Shown in pieces: positions 63,481-64,000 of a stretch of DNA of 64,000 nt; the first letter of the stretch is position 1, and each line of letters starts with the position of its first letter. The position numbers and the translations under genes are program-made. Where the stretch lies: the NCBI GenBank assembly GCA_963748485.1, contig CAVVJF010000022.1:62001-126000 (forward strand), given 5' to 3'. Under the pieces are notes generated by a model. It was not told the origin of the DNA. It saw nothing but the letters and a program-made list of their open reading frames with translations, and did not search any database. The stretch is from DASRWT01 sp963748485. Lineage in GTDB: Bacteria > Methylomirabilota > Methylomirabilia > Rokubacteriales > CSP1-6.

Positions 63481-64000
63481 ATGACGACCGACGGCGTTCT
63501 CGTCCGCGCGAGCTACCAGGTGGGCCGGCGGCTGTTCGGCCAGGTCCCCACCCCCCAGCGGCTGATGGCCGAGCGGCCCGCGATGATGCTCGGCCTCGGC
63601 GGCCTCTGGACCGCCATCGAGTACGGCGGCACCCTGGACCGCGCGCTCCGCGCGCTGCTCCAGCTCCACGTGGCCACTCTCTACGGCGTCCCGTACTGAA
63701 TGGACATCCGCCACGCCGTGGGCGTGAAGGCGGGTATCCCCGAGGCCAAGCTGGAGGCGCTGGAGGACTACGCGGAGAGCCCGTGGTTCACCGCGCGCGA
63801 GCGCGCGGCCCTGGCCTTCTGCGAGGAGGTCGTCCGGGACGATCGCGAGGTGTCCGACGCGGCGGAGGCGCGGCTGCGCGAGCACTTCTCGGCGGCGGAG
63901 CGGGTCGAGCTGACCTTCGTCGTCGGCTACCAGGTCTTCGCGAGCAAGTTCGCGAAGGCCTACCGCCTGCCTCCACAAGGCTTCTCCCCTCACCCCAACC
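63481..64000 (+). CDS. Carboxymuconolactone decarboxylase/AhpD family protein, predicted selenoprotein with Sec73 (3' end outside window)
   Basis: From ATG 63481 (AAGGAGGG 7 nt upstream) the frame has an in-frame TGA at codon 73 (63697-63699) and then stays open to the window edge, 173 codons in all. The text LYGVPY-[TGA]-MDIRHAVGVKAGI aligns with the AhpD/CMD active site GCxYCxDIxxAxGxxxGI, so TGA takes the place of the second cysteine of CxxC; the first is Val. Downstream ARERAALAFCEEVV and VELTFVVGYQVFASKFAKAYRLPPQGFS are family text. CMD-type selenoproteins have been reported before. Peroxide or thiol redox chemistry is expected. An ATG directly after the TGA would lead a gene caller to split this gene in two. 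Confidence 0.85.
63697..63735 (+). promoter_or_regulatory. Candidate bSECIS hairpin after the CMD-family UGA
   Basis: After UGA (63697-63699): 6 nt, then AUCCGCC-ACGCC, triloop GUG (63718-63720), GGCGU-GAA-GGCGGGU, ending at 63735. Twelve pairs (one G-U) with a 3-nt bulge. The loop begins 18 nt after the UGA and starts with GU, the same geometry as the neighbouring DUF411 hairpin. Confidence 0.7.

Noticed and set aside
62852..63699. Reading the two TGA-interrupted genes as simple pseudogenes or sequencing errors
   Set aside because: Both stops replace redox cysteines, the rest of each frame is intact, and both have hairpins with the same 18-nt spacing. Read-level confirmation is still needed.

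Overview
This is a GC-rich (about 70%), very gene-dense bacterial window with many start/stop overlaps, almost no intergenic DNA and many shadow frames opposite real genes. The gene content fits an uncultivated soil or sediment bacterium of the Candidatus Rokubacteria / Methylomirabilota kind: flavin monooxygenases, acyl-CoA dehydrogenases, CaiB, NIPSNAP, LivK-like binding proteins, orphan Mo oxidoreductases and oversized GAF kinases. This assignment is an inference from gene style. No rRNA or marker gene is present, and I recognised no tRNA, CRISPR array or insertion sequence.

Layout. 1-9359 (-): one uninterrupted frame for a giant hybrid histidine kinase, 3119 codons in the window and running off the left edge. 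It has 15 tandem GAF domains, then HisKA, HATPase and one and a half receiver domains. 9506-16519 (+): six-gene catabolic operon (LLM flavin oxidoreductase, acetoacetate-decarboxylase-like protein, esterase, nitronate monooxygenase-like protein, LivK-type binding protein, molybdopterin oxidoreductase). 16520-18331 (-): binding protein and a crotonase lacking both usual glutamates. 18409-21514 (+): CCG-domain Fe-S protein, alpha/beta hydrolase, amidohydrolase. 21524-24018 (-): Tat-exported peptide-type binding protein and an ArsR regulator, the latter divergent from a NIPSNAP gene across a perfect inverted repeat. 24452-26251 (-): gamma-glutamyltransferase. 26294-27881 (+): strong promoter, structured leader with a 33-codon ORF and an intrinsic terminator, then dapA and a GNAT gene. 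27865-29372 (-): DUF1579-like, ABM and NIPSNAP trio, divergent from a MocR regulator coupled to a membrane protein (29449-32273, +). 32307-33415 (+): thioredoxin-like and cupin genes. 33454-33614: perfect 40-bp inverted repeat. 33643-42674 (-): nine-gene acyl-CoA catabolic operon. 42761-45143 (+): second LLM oxidoreductase and a probably frameshifted MATE transporter. 45092-51015 (-): tripartite RND efflux operon. 51174-57278 (-): aspartate 4-decarboxylase, AspT antiporter and a fold-I amino-acid decarboxylase. 57406-62817 (-): GH63-like and GH13 enzymes with a membrane protein.

The right end (62852-64000) holds the least expected signal. Two adjacent divergent genes, a DUF411/CopG-like copper protein and a CMD/AhpD-family protein, are each interrupted by an in-frame TGA exactly where the family has a redox-active cysteine. 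In both, a hairpin follows with its apical loop starting 18 nt after the TGA and beginning with GU, which is the geometry of a bacterial SECIS element. I read both as selenoproteins. The other main discoveries are the 15-GAF kinase with its alternating two-domain super-repeat, the dapA attenuator-like leader, and a shared TTGGACC-type palindrome upstream of both the RND operon and the aspartate-cycle operon.
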